From Enterococcus sp. DIV1094 (GTDB lineage Bacteria; Bacillota; Bacilli; Lactobacillales; Enterococcaceae): a DNA stretch of 64,000 nt. A model generated the notes under the pieces. The model did no database searches. It saw only the letters and a program-made list of their open reading frames with translations, and had not been told where the DNA came from. Made by a program: the position numbers and the translations under genes. Shown here one piece after another: positions 35,403-44,078 of this stretch. The stretch is from positions 1,074,001 through 1,138,000 of the forward strand of contig NZ_CP147250.1 in NCBI RefSeq assembly GCF_017316305.2, given 5' to 3'. How positions within the stretch are numbered: position 1 is the first letter of the stretch; each line of letters starts with the position of its first letter.

Positions 35403-36157
35403 ATCGCTATCGACCTCCACCTTGGTGTAATTGTTACTTGTGTGATTTGTGTGGTGAATGAAATTGTATTTGTCCCTGGTCGCAACTGTGGCACATGGTA
35501 ACCATCGCTTTGCATTAGGATCGCACTTGATATATTGACTGTGCCATCACGATACGCTGTCCCTAACTCACTATCGATCGTAATCATGCCAGCACCGGCA
35601 GCTCTCAGAATTCGAAACTGCCGACCATTAATGGTCAGGGACGCATCTGCCGTCCCACTGTATCGAAATTGGATTATCGGCAGTGATGGAATCGATTCAG
35701 GATTGTCTAGTGTACGTCCGGATAAAACGGAAACAGCTGTTTGGCCATCCAACCGATACATTACTGGCTTGCACTGAAAAGGCAACGCTAAGTCAAAATG
35801 ATCACGCCAGCGATCGAGAATTCGAACTTGCGAATGAAAGATGCCTTCGTAGAAGTATTCCGAATCCTCAGAAAAAAGAAGCCGACTGTATCGCTTTGGT
35901 TCCTTCAGCCAGTGCGTAATTTCTCTGACTTGCTGGAAAAGCGACTTGTCTGCTTCTTTCCTTAATTCCATCGGAAATGTTTTGATGATATCTTTTTCTC
36001 GTTCATTGTCGTAAATGATTGCCCCTTGCCTGCCATCCACCTCATCAAATCGCAAATCTGATTCAGGAATCGTCAACTCCATCTCATTAAGGAGGTAGAG
36101 ATTCTTGTCGATCGACTTATGGCCATTAAATTCAAAATAGGGTTGTACAGCTTTCAC
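35399..36157 (-). CDS. Distal tail protein (Dit)
   Basis: A 252-residue distal tail protein with the Dit N-terminal beta-belt (MKAVQPYFEFNGHKSIDKNL), the central DGRQGAI region and a C-terminal galectin-like half. It forms the hexameric ring joining the tail tube to the Tal hub. It lies between tape measure and Tal, as in siphoviruses of this group, with four-base overlaps on both sides. Confidence 0.88.
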   Translation of the reverse strand: MKAVQPYFEFNGHKSIDKNLYLLNEMELTIPESDLRFDEVDGRQGAIIYDNEREKDIIKTFPMELRKEADKSLFQQVREITHWLKEPKRYSRLLFSEDSEYFYEGIFHSQVRILDRWRDHFDLALPFQCKPVMYRLDGQTAVSVLSGRTLDNPESIPSLPIIQFRYSGTADASLTINGRQFRILRAAGAGMITIDSELGTAYRDGTVNISSAILMQSDGYHVPQLRPGTNTISFTTQITQVTITPRWRSIAI

Positions 36158-39100
36158 TCTAATCTCCTCCTCATTTCATCTGCCGTGTGTTCTGCGAGTA
36201 ATTCCGACAATTCAGCAATATCTAATTTGTCATTGATTGTAATCTCATCAAAATGAATATCGATATGCGGTGTATTATGGATCGTTTGGGTGGTGGTTTT
36301 TGTCTCGCTCTTAACTGCTGGTAACGACAATCCAAACCCAGCATTACCGGCAATCGCCACCGACTCAGCTTGAATATTCGGCAAGACAAGCTGGGCACCT
36401 AAATCCTCAATGGCATCTAACGCTAAATGCTTGAATCGCTCAATCCCTTCGCCAATACCAGCAGGAATCCAACGTCCCACATCCATCTCCATCACTTTGG
36501 ATGGTGAATTGATATCTAAAGCTCGTTGCATCGTTTGTGCCACTTGATTAGCGATGGAAGCTGCAGTGCTAAGAACGTGAGCTTGCCCGGCAATTAATCC
36601 ATTGTTTAAACCGATCATAGAGTTTTGACCGATGCGATAAAATTGATCAGGCAAATGACTCATCTGATCCGGCATGCGCTGCGCACCATTACGGATTGTG
36701 TCGTTCGCATCTCGCATCCCATCACTGTAGGCTTGATTTGATTCACGCATGATTGCTGTGGCAATCTTAGGAAGACTTTGTAAAGTTTTATCTATTTCCT
36801 TAGTCAGTTTTTCAAAAACTTCCTGCATTTTTTTAGATCCCTCATTGGATATTTTGACCATCGCTTCCGTCATTTTATTGATTTCAGAAACTGCCTGAGG
36901 AGCGGCATCAGCTATACCTTGGCTTGTGCCTTTACCTACCTTTTCTCCATGTTTTTGGTATTCTTGTTGATTCATATGTGTGGAAATTTCATTCCCTGGT
37001 ACTAGTGCAATTTCTTTTGCTGCTTTTTGGACAGCTCCTTGACTATCCGTTATTCCTTTGGCAGATCCGGCACCAACATCTTGACCATTTTTATTGTAGT
37101 TACTAGCAGTCATTTCGTTGTTTAAAATATTTTCTGGAACCATCGCAATCTCTTTTGCTGCAGATTCTACTTGTGGTTTTCCTTCACGTACACCTTGACT
37201 TGTGCCTTCACCAACAGGATGCCCCAGAGAAATATATTTATCGATCCCCACGGTTTCTCTAATCGTTTGTTCCGGAACATTAGCTACTTCTTTAGAAGCT
37301 TCTTCTACTGAAGTAATATTATCTAAAATTCCTTGCCCAAATTTTGTTGGTGGTGCTGCACCCATTGAGGCGTAGTCTGTTTGTTCTAGCTGAGACCCCA
37401 TAACTCTCTCTGGCGTTTGAGCAACTTCCTTTGCTGCTTCCTCTACTTTGGGGGTTGCTTCTACCATCCCATCCCCAATTTCTTCGACAGGTTGACGTCC
37501 CCACTGTGCAAAATCTCGACCCTCTGTTCCTCTGCGTAAAGATGCCTCACTTTTTTCTGGAACTAATCCAAATTTTTCAGCAACAGTTTCCGTTTCTTCA
37601 CCAACGATATTTGCCATACTCGCCATCGCTTGCTTCATCGTTGCGTCCGCAGTCCCATTTAAATCACTAATGTGCTGTTGTGCTGTTTCTGGTAATTTAC
37701 CTAATTCAAGATCTAAATTTTCAACAAACCACGCCGATTGTTCAGCTGACATTTTTGGTAGGTCCTCCATATGAAGACCCATTTGTTCCAGCAGGGTTTT
37801 TGTATGTTCTCCACCTAACTCCGCTAATGAACCAAGATTTAATCCCATCTCATCAACCATTTGCTGTGTTTGAAGCGCACCCGCCGGACCTAGCTTTTCA
37901 AGTTGCATAATAATGCCATCATCTACACCGGCCTTCGCCAAAATGGCAACATTGGTCGACCAAGTTCTCATAGCTTCAGCATTTTTTTGTAGATTTTCCT
38001 TCATTTGATCCAAGCTTATCGCTTCTTGTTGTTCAATCTGCTTAAAAGCATTTCCTGATTCTTCTACCAGCTTTTTGTACATGCTATTCATAGATTCCAA
38101 GGCAGCTTGTTGTGCATCAGATAGAACATTCCATGAAGTAATCATCTGTGAATTAGCTTCTGAGACTGTCTCTGCGACTGCTCGTCTTTTCTCTTGCTCC
38201 TCCGTGTACAATTGATTTCGTTCAGATTGATTTTCAACAAGTAAACTTTGAAGTTCATCTTCCTTCTGGGACAGTCCTTCCAGCGATTCTTTGACCTTTT
38301 TCTTTCCATCCACGCCAGATTCTGAGGCTTCTTTCTCCAATCTCATACGTTCTTTGGCTACTTCAGTTAATGAGGATTCGATGTCTGCAGCTTCTTGATT
38401 CAACGTCTTTTGTCGTTCGGTTAGCCGATTGACTTCTTCCATTCCTTTAGAAGCTTCAATCCGTTTGTTTATTTCTTCTGTGGTTGCATTAAGCAGGCCT
38501 GTTTCTTCGTCGTAAGAGAGATTTAGACCAGTCACTGAATTATTCAGTTCATCAACTGTATCAGCCATCAATTTTTTATCCGCAGCCGATTTATCTTCAA
38601 TTGCTGAAAGCCTTTGTAATTCAGCTGCTAAATCCTTGTTTCTTTCTGTATTCGACTCGATCACTTTAGCTTGTGATTCAAATTCTTTTGCACTGGACTG
38701 GGTTGACTTTTCTACGCTATCAAGATCGCCTTTTAATCCATCTAATTCACTAGCTAATTCTTTGGCTTTTTTACGAGCTGCAAAGAAATCTATGCCCATT
38801 TTGGCGGCCGCAACTCCAGCTAAACCAAGTGCAACCGCAGTGCCTGCGACCACAGGATTTAACAGAATACTAGCAGCCGCTAATGCTTTCTTCGCTACTG
38901 CAGAAGCACCAGCAGCAATCGCATAGGTTTTTTGGGCAGCTGCTGCCCCTTTTAGTGAAGCTGCATTGGAAATGTTTGCTGCGACAACCGCTTTAGTGGT
39001 GGTGGCGTTCTGTAAGTTGAGACTGATTCCCAGTTTTGTAGCAACTGCATCAACTTTTTTAGCCATCGTCGCACCAGAAGTTGCACCGGTCAGGTATTTC

Positions 39101-40950
39101 AACATCTGAACATAAGATGCTGTAGCAACTGCTGCTTTCTGTACAATCAGTAGTCCACCAAATGCAGTTCCTAATCCGATAATTACAGGCGCTGCCGTCA
39201 CAGCTGCGTCTTTCACAGCAATAACCCCACCAGCCATCATATCAATAGCCGAAACAACCGGAGGGATGACACCAGCGATACTATTCAACGCCCCTTCAAA
39301 AGTTTTACCAAACCCTTGAATATTTTCTTTCATCGAGCCAAAACGTGTTTCTGAGAATGCCTCGTCCATAGATGCGATAATGTTGGCCGTTCCTCGGCTT
39401 GTTGCAGTAGCCATATTGGCAAACGACCCTGCCCAAGTATCCCCAGCTTGTTGAGCCATCCCAGAAACCGATGTGAATTCATTCCCACCATCACGCATCG
39501 CCTGTTCAACCGTATCAAAAAACTCATTGGCACTAATTTCACCATCACGCAACGCATCACGAATACTCTGCATACTCATACCAGTCGCATCTTCATAGAT
39601 TTTCCAAGGATCTACTCCACGGCGAACCATACGATCCATTTGTGCCATGTTAACCGTTCCTGTTGCTCGCATCTGGATCATTGCATCCATCACATTATCC
39701 ATTGTTTCTGCAGCGCCATCACCATACATGGCAACTGCATCACCCCAGATTTGATAACTTTTCGTCGATTGTTCTAATGAACCATTTTGCATCACTAAGC
39801 GCTGCACGGTCTGAGCCGCACTATCAAGCATGTAGTTTGTACCAACAACGACATCTCGAACGCCTTCCATCCCTGCAGCGGCTTCTTCTGAACTGCCAGT
39901 TAACCGGGTCATGGTGTTTTCAAAGTTATTCAGTGTATCAATACGTCCGAATGCTCCGTCCAATGATCCTTTGGCCATGGACAAAGCAGTTGTGGCACCT
40001 TTGGTGATTAGCATTGCTGCACTTAGTTTGCCCACAGAGCCTGTTAACAAATTGGCTTTTGGCTCTGGTTGAGAAAAGGAGGTACTCATTTTAGCACCAG
40101 ACTTTTCTGCTTCATCACCTAATGACATAAGATCCTTTTTCATCGCATCAACCGCATCACTGACAGTCTTCGCTCCGTCTTTGGAACCTGCTTCTAAACT
40201 AGTCGCAATGCTCTTTCCAGCCTTAGTTGCTGATAATTCAACAGGAGGAACCATCTGCGCAGAGGACTTTTCTATTGATCCAAGAGCGCTAGCTGCTTGC
40301 TTGGAACCTGCTTCAAACGAATCACCGATGCTTCTACCTGCCTTGGGTGACGTCACTTCAATACTGGCTAACATGTTACTGCTTGATTTCCCAATACCAT
40401 CTAAAGCGCTCGTCGCCTCTTTGGCACCAGATTGAAAGGAGCTACCAAGCTCTTTGCCGATTTTAGGTGCAGAAGATTCCACAGAAGAAACCAAGCTTGT
40501 GACTGATTTAACGACACCTTCATTAGCCTGATTGGCATCTTTGGCGCCAGAATCAAAGGATTCACCCATGATACGTCCTGACTTAGCTAGTTCAGTGCTC
40601 GTCGTGGCGGTTAGGTCTGCCACTCCTTTAGCCACGCTATCAGTCGCTTGATTAGCTTCCTTTGATCCTGCATCAAAGTTATCACCGATAGACTTACCGG
40701 CTTTAGCTGTTGCAGATTCGGTCGTCTTTCCTAAATCATTGACCGTCTTTTCTACCGAATCCACCGCTTTATTGGCAGACTTAGCACCTGATTCGGTATT
40801 CGCACCCATATCATTGCCGACTTTTTTCATGACATCATCGGCATTTTTACCTAGTCGGGAAAAACCTTGTTCGACCGTATCAATTTCTTTCGTGACTTGT
40901 TTGCCGTTGACGATTATGTCAATCGTTACCTTACCATCACTTCTGCTCAT
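36154..40950 (-). CDS. Tape measure protein
   Basis: A 1598-residue tail-length ruler. The N-terminus holds at least six ~34-residue repeats with the core AGKSIGDSFEAGSK-A. Then comes the tape measure core (FENTMTRLTGSSEEAAAG, DAMIQMRATGTVNMAQMDRM), hydrophobic segments at about 560-720 able to insert in the host membrane, and a long coiled coil (about 730-920). A second array of ~45-residue repeats (VGEGTSQGVREGKPQVESAA type, about 1170-1390) precedes a conserved C-terminus. The ATG at 40950 follows AAGGTGAAG. A tail of roughly 240 nm would follow from 0.15 nm per residue, a general rule for siphoviruses. Confidence 0.92.
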   Translation of the reverse strand: MSRSDGKVTIDIIVNGKQVTKEIDTVEQGFSRLGKNADDVMKKVGNDMGANTESGAKSANKAVDSVEKTVNDLGKTTESATAKAGKSIGDNFDAGSKEANQATDSVAKGVADLTATTSTELAKSGRIMGESFDSGAKDANQANEGVVKSVTSLVSSVESSAPKIGKELGSSFQSGAKEATSALDGIGKSSSNMLASIEVTSPKAGRSIGDSFEAGSKQAASALGSIEKSSAQMVPPVELSATKAGKSIATSLEAGSKDGAKTVSDAVDAMKKDLMSLGDEAEKSGAKMSTSFSQPEPKANLLTGSVGKLSAAMLITKGATTALSMAKGSLDGAFGRIDTLNNFENTMTRLTGSSEEAAAGMEGVRDVVVGTNYMLDSAAQTVQRLVMQNGSLEQSTKSYQIWGDAVAMYGDGAAETMDNVMDAMIQMRATGTVNMAQMDRMVRRGVDPWKIYEDATGMSMQSIRDALRDGEISANEFFDTVEQAMRDGGNEFTSVSGMAQQAGDTWAGSFANMATATSRGTANIIASMDEAFSETRFGSMKENIQGFGKTFEGALNSIAGVIPPVVSAIDMMAGGVIAVKDAAVTAAPVIIGLGTAFGGLLIVQKAAVATASYVQMLKYLTGATSGATMAKKVDAVATKLGISLNLQNATTTKAVVAANISNAASLKGAAAAQKTYAIAAGASAVAKKALAAASILLNPVVAGTAVALGLAGVAAAKMGIDFFAARKKAKELASELDGLKGDLDSVEKSTQSSAKEFESQAKVIESNTERNKDLAAELQRLSAIEDKSAADKKLMADTVDELNNSVTGLNLSYDEETGLLNATTEEINKRIEASKGMEEVNRLTERQKTLNQEAADIESSLTEVAKERMRLEKEASESGVDGKKKVKESLEGLSQKEDELQSLLVENQSERNQLYTEEQEKRRAVAETVSEANSQMITSWNVLSDAQQAALESMNSMYKKLVEESGNAFKQIEQQEAISLDQMKENLQKNAEAMRTWSTNVAILAKAGVDDGIIMQLEKLGPAGALQTQQMVDEMGLNLGSLAELGGEHTKTLLEQMGLHMEDLPKMSAEQSAWFVENLDLELGKLPETAQQHISDLNGTADATMKQAMASMANIVGEETETVAEKFGLVPEKSEASLRRGTEGRDFAQWGRQPVEEIGDGMVEATPKVEEAAKEVAQTPERVMGSQLEQTDYASMGAAPPTKFGQGILDNITSVEEASKEVANVPEQTIRETVGIDKYISLGHPVGEGTSQGVREGKPQVESAAKEIAMVPENILNNEMTASNYNKNGQDVGAGSAKGITDSQGAVQKAAKEIALVPGNEISTHMNQQEYQKHGEKVGKGTSQGIADAAPQAVSEINKMTEAMVKISNEGSKKMQEVFEKLTKEIDKTLQSLPKIATAIMRESNQAYSDGMRDANDTIRNGAQRMPDQMSHLPDQFYRIGQNSMIGLNNGLIAGQAHVLSTAASIANQVAQTMQRALDINSPSKVMEMDVGRWIPAGIGEGIERFKHLALDAIEDLGAQLVLPNIQAESVAIAGNAGFGLSLPAVKSETKTTTQTIHNTPHIDIHFDEITINDKLDIAELSELLAEHTADEMRRRLE

Positions 40951-41524
40951 CTTCTTCACCTTCTTTCGGTAGTGCATAGGCTTGTTTTGCTTCTATCAGT
41001 TGTTTTTTCGCTTTGCGAATTTCTTTCCCCTTACCTTCAGGCAAATCTCGTTGACGGATATCAACGATGTGTTTGAAATGCGTATCACTAGGTAATCCAT
41101 TGAATAATGCAATGAACTTTTCCCATCGCATCTTTCCCTGCTGTTCCAATAAATCAATCCGATAAGTTTGATAAAAGGCAGCGAAGATACTTTCAGCATC
41201 GTGATCAAAAGAAAAAACCTCTTCTGCAATTTCTTTCATCTTTGGTTTCATGAGGTTCCCTTTCCAGTCATAGCGTGGTTTTGGGCGTTCCCATATACCA
41301 AAAGCTTCTAAGACAGACAAAAAGATCTCATTTTGTGTTTCAATGTCACATAAAAAAGAGACGCCCAATAAAAGCCGCAGCCCTAAAACAATTTTTTCGG
41401 ATTCCGTCAAAACTGGATCTTTTAACAGGTCAAAAAGACGTAGTACCGTATCGAAAGAAAGATCGATCGGATAACTAACGCCTTCGATTTCCACTGTGTC
41501 TTCTAATCGATACTGTAGTTTCAT
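40937..41524 (-). CDS. Tail assembly protein, Gp15 family
   Basis: A 195-residue protein of the bacteriophage Gp15 family, the second of the two small genes between tail tube and tape measure. It is helical and ends in a Lys/Glu-rich stretch (KEGEEDEQK). By position it acts as tail assembly chaperone binding the tape measure. It starts four bases after the preceding gene and is in a separate frame; I see no slippery sequence for frameshifted fusion. Confidence 0.82.
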   Translation of the reverse strand: MKLQYRLEDTVEIEGVSYPIDLSFDTVLRLFDLLKDPVLTESEKIVLGLRLLLGVSFLCDIETQNEIFLSVLEAFGIWERPKPRYDWKGNLMKPKMKEIAEEVFSFDHDAESIFAAFYQTYRIDLLEQQGKMRWEKFIALFNGLPSDTHFKHIVDIRQRDLPEGKGKEIRKAKKQLIEAKQAYALPKEGEEDEQK

Positions 41525-41528
41525 TGCT

Positions 41529-41909
41529 CTATCCTTCTAAGTAACGCTGCATTTTATCGAAGAGTTGTTTCTTTCGCCCACCAAGCTCTTCTCCTACTGC
41601 GGAACAAATCTCCATGTAGTACTCAGAGATCAATGTGTAGTCAGGCGAAAGCTCAAACAACTTGTTAAATGCACCATTTCCTAAAAGTTGATCCATCACT
41701 TTTTCTAATTCTTCATGCGCCTTTCTGTCAGCTGTTTCCGGTTTGATCATCTCTTTTTTCAGTTTTTCAGTGATCTTTGCCGACTTTGTCGCATAATTTG
41801 AAACTAATTTCCAAAAGGCTTCTGCTCCTTTTTCGGATGTATCAATATAAAATGTGTGTTCACCAATCTCAATTGGTAGTTGTGTTTTCTTCACTTGGAT
41901 TTTTACCAT
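41529..41909 (-). CDS. Tail assembly chaperone-like protein
   Basis: A 126-residue protein between the major tail protein and Gp15. The ATG at 41909 has GGAGGAAAC seven bases upstream. A short beta N-terminus (VKIQVKKTQLPIEIGEHTFYI) is followed by helices. Its place corresponds to the gpG-type chaperone of other siphoviruses. Family assignment is by position more than by motif. Confidence 0.7.
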   Translation of the reverse strand: MVKIQVKKTQLPIEIGEHTFYIDTSEKGAEAFWKLVSNYATKSAKITEKLKKEMIKPETADRKAHEELEKVMDQLLGNGAFNKLFELSPDYTLISEYYMEICSAVGEELGGRKKQLFDKMQRYLEG

Positions 41910-41937
41910 GTTTGTTTCCTCCATTCGTTGGTATGTA

Positions 41938-41966
41938 AAAAAGAGAAGCGATAATCGCTCCTCTTA
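41938..41966 (-). terminator. Intrinsic terminator behind the major tail protein gene
   Basis: GAGGAGCGAT/ATCGCTTCTC pair on the minus strand and are followed by TTTTTT. It lies within the last codons and the gap behind the tail protein gene, so it should lower expression of the downstream tail genes relative to the tube protein. Confidence 0.8.
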
Positions 41967-42482
41967 CTTAGTCTCTTCTTTCTTGTTTGCTTTGTTGCTA
42001 ACTGACGTAGAATTCAACGCTGCCTCCGAATTACTACCACCAGATCCAGGCGTGCCTTCTACTGGGGTCATATTAAAGGTAATCGTACAGCCAAATGCTT
42101 CTTCGACTTCCGCAGCACCTGATCCAGCAACGATATCTGTAACAGTGGCATGCCCGACCCATTGCTTTGTTCCATCAGAGCTAACAATTCTATGCCAAAC
42201 CTTACGCCCAACACCAGTCTTCAGCTTCATATCTGCAATTAATTTCTGTGCTGGATCCGTTGACGCATAAACACCTGAGATATCGTAGGCAACTGTTACT
42301 CGATTAACGGCATTAGAATGCTCGCCATCGTAGAAAAATCGTTCGGAAGTTGAGTCTGCACTAGAATCCGAAATATCTTCAATCCCAGCTCCTAACTCTA
42401 GCCAAGCTGATTCTGATGGTGTTGCTGATGTAGTGGTAAATGGTGCAATAAAATGACCACGATTACTATTCACATTAAACAT
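41964..42482 (-). CDS. Major tail (tube) protein
   Basis: A 172-residue protein with beta-rich composition and a Gly/Ser/Asn-rich C-terminal tail. It lies after the four connector genes and before the chaperones. The GAGIEDISDSSADSTSERFFYDGE region is typical of tail tube proteins of A118-like phages. A strong terminator directly behind it fits a protein needed in hundreds of copies. Confidence 0.85.
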   Translation of the reverse strand: MFNVNSNRGHFIAPFTTTSATPSESAWLELGAGIEDISDSSADSTSERFFYDGEHSNAVNRVTVAYDISGVYASTDPAQKLIADMKLKTGVGRKVWHRIVSSDGTKQWVGHATVTDIVAGSGAAEVEEAFGCTITFNMTPVEGTPGSGGSNSEAALNSTSVSNKANKKEETK

Positions 42483-42880
42483 TATTCTTCACTCTCCTGT
42501 GTTTTATTTCTAAAATATAGTTTTGCTTGTACGACCAAGCGATAATAAAAGAACTTTTGATTATCCTGGCTAACTAAAAAGGGTTCATTGGCAATCGTCA
42601 ACGCCATAAATTGATAAGAATCATTTTCTGATGGGACGGACTTCACATTTTCTAAGATCTCTGACAATTGATAAATGATCCGATCGCCAGAAAAATCTTT
42701 TGTCTTTAATCGAAATTCAAAAGGCAATTCCTTAACCTTATCCCCATTCATGTACGACTTGACCGTGCGCCCTCCCGGTAAGGGAACCAACCGAATCGAC
42801 TCCTCTTGATCGATGGCTTGGATAATCACTGGCACATCGATTTTGCTAGCTACTTCCTGCAGCCGATCAATAAAATCCAT
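42482..42880 (-). CDS. Tail terminator / minor capsid protein
   Basis: A 132-residue protein in the fourth connector position (GGRTVKSYMNGDKVKELPFEF pattern), matching phage minor capsid proteins that act as tail terminator or completion proteins. It overlaps its neighbours by one base each, so translation is coupled. Exact role inferred from order. Confidence 0.75.
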   Translation of the reverse strand: MDFIDRLQEVASKIDVPVIIQAIDQEESIRLVPLPGGRTVKSYMNGDKVKELPFEFRLKTKDFSGDRIIYQLSEILENVKSVPSENDSYQFMALTIANEPFLVSQDNQKFFYYRLVVQAKLYFRNKTQESEE

Positions 42881-43245
42881 TATAGTTTCGCTCCAATCTT
42901 AAATGCCTGCAACCAATCACTCATGAATAACGGTTTCGTTGCTTCATCCCAAAATGGACCAGTGCCGGGCTGCTTATTCACAAATGGGATCCAAACACCA
43001 GTTACTGGATGTTTCCGACCGCCATAATATTGAGGACCGGCATATGGTGCGTCAAATATCAGCTGACTTCCCCGACCAGATACATGGCCAGTGTCACGCA
43101 AATGCATGGTGTCCCAAGGTACTACGGTTTCGTTCATGGTTTGCAGCATGCGGTTGGCCATGTTCAGCTGACCTAGTCCCAAGTTATCTTCACTAAGCTT
43201 TGATCGGACACCACTTAGATCAATGTCAATCTTGATTCCACTCAT
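42880..43245 (-). CDS. Minor capsid / tail completion protein
   Basis: A 121-residue protein, third of the connector genes. It contains RDTGHVSGRGSQLIFDAPYA and YYGGRKHPVTGVW, a pattern seen in phage minor capsid proteins of the HK97 gp10-like group. It shares one base with each neighbouring gene. Confidence 0.78.
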   Translation of the reverse strand: MSGIKIDIDLSGVRSKLSEDNLGLGQLNMANRMLQTMNETVVPWDTMHLRDTGHVSGRGSQLIFDAPYAGPQYYGGRKHPVTGVWIPFVNKQPGTGPFWDEATKPLFMSDWLQAFKIGAKL

Positions 43246-43580
43246 CAGACCACCTCAATTTCATAACCAAATGGCTCAGGCGAATCAGCATTCAGCGGTA
43301 CAACTTTTGCGATCGTGTACTGTTTGCCAAAAATCTCAATTTGATCTGCAACTGAAAATTCTGGTAATGGTCCAGTGTATTTCTTCACCATAGAAATCAA
43401 TGCATTGGGTGTTTGTACTTTCCCATCAATATCCCTCGGCTCAAACTTGACTGTGTCATCAAAGCGAACATACTCAATCACAAGCTCATCCTCAAGAATG
43501 GGTTCGCTCCTTGGCGTTAAGCCGATTTTCTTTCGATAGATCATTGTATAAGGGAAAGATCGTTTTGGCGGCATTCTCAT
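43245..43580 (-). CDS. Head closure / minor capsid protein
   Basis: A 111-residue beta-rich protein in the second connector position (RKKIGLTPRSEPILEDELVI; DQIEIFGKQYTIAKVVPL). The OB-like composition and location fit a head-tail stopper. It overlaps the upstream gene by four bases. Confidence 0.75.
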   Translation of the reverse strand: MRMPPKRSFPYTMIYRKKIGLTPRSEPILEDELVIEYVRFDDTVKFEPRDIDGKVQTPNALISMVKKYTGPLPEFSVADQIEIFGKQYTIAKVVPLNADSPEPFGYEIEVV

Positions 43581-44032
43581 CGACTCACTCCTCTGTACAG
43601 TAATCCAGTTCCCGATAACTGCAGCATAGCGTCCCCAGAGAGCAGAGATACTTCGTTTGTCGATGACGAACCACCTTTACCTTTAGAAACGCTCATCCGC
43701 CCAATGGACCAACTATCAGGCTCTTGCATTCCAAACGTGGTAGTGGCCTCAGCCTCATGCATGTACTCAATCTGGTAAGCAACAGCCAACTTAAAGGCAT
43801 TGCGGCGCATCGGAATATCTAATTCAAGATCATTGTGTTGATAGAAACGTCTCGTTTGGATGTCCAACAATGCACTGGCTTTTCTCAGAAGCTTCTTGAA
43901 CTCCTTTTCGGTCAGTTCCGTTTCTTTGTCTACTAAGCGTTTGTACTCTTTGAGAGACAAATAGCCACATGGCTCGATGCTTTCCTGATCGTCAAAGATT
44001 TCGTTCAACGGCTTACGTCTTATTCGTTCCAT
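43577..44032 (-). CDS. Head-tail connector protein
   Basis: A 151-residue helical protein directly behind the capsid gene, in the position of the gp6/gp15-type adaptor that docks on the portal. The C-terminus is Gly/Ser-rich (SVSKGKGGSSSTNEVSLLSG). Helices around DIQTRRFYQHNDLE and AVAYQIEYMHEAEA fit the four-helix adaptor fold. Confidence 0.8.
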   Translation of the reverse strand: MERIRRKPLNEIFDDQESIEPCGYLSLKEYKRLVDKETELTEKEFKKLLRKASALLDIQTRRFYQHNDLELDIPMRRNAFKLAVAYQIEYMHEAEATTTFGMQEPDSWSIGRMSVSKGKGGSSSTNEVSLLSGDAMLQLSGTGLLYRGVSR

Positions 44033-44045
44033 GGTTTCACCTCCA

Positions 44046-44078
44046 TGAAAAAAGAGAGTGGTTATTCACTCTCTTTTA
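44046..44078 (-). terminator. Intrinsic terminator behind the major capsid gene
   Basis: AAAGAGAGTG/CACTCTCTTT with an AATAAC loop is followed by T residues on the minus strand. It includes the capsid stop codon region and stands directly before the connector gene. Confidence 0.8.

Noticed and set aside
41524..41529. Programmed frameshift joining the two tail chaperone genes, as in many siphoviruses
   Set aside because: The genes are separated by a stop and four bases, each has its own ribosome site, and no slippery heptamer is visible at the junction.
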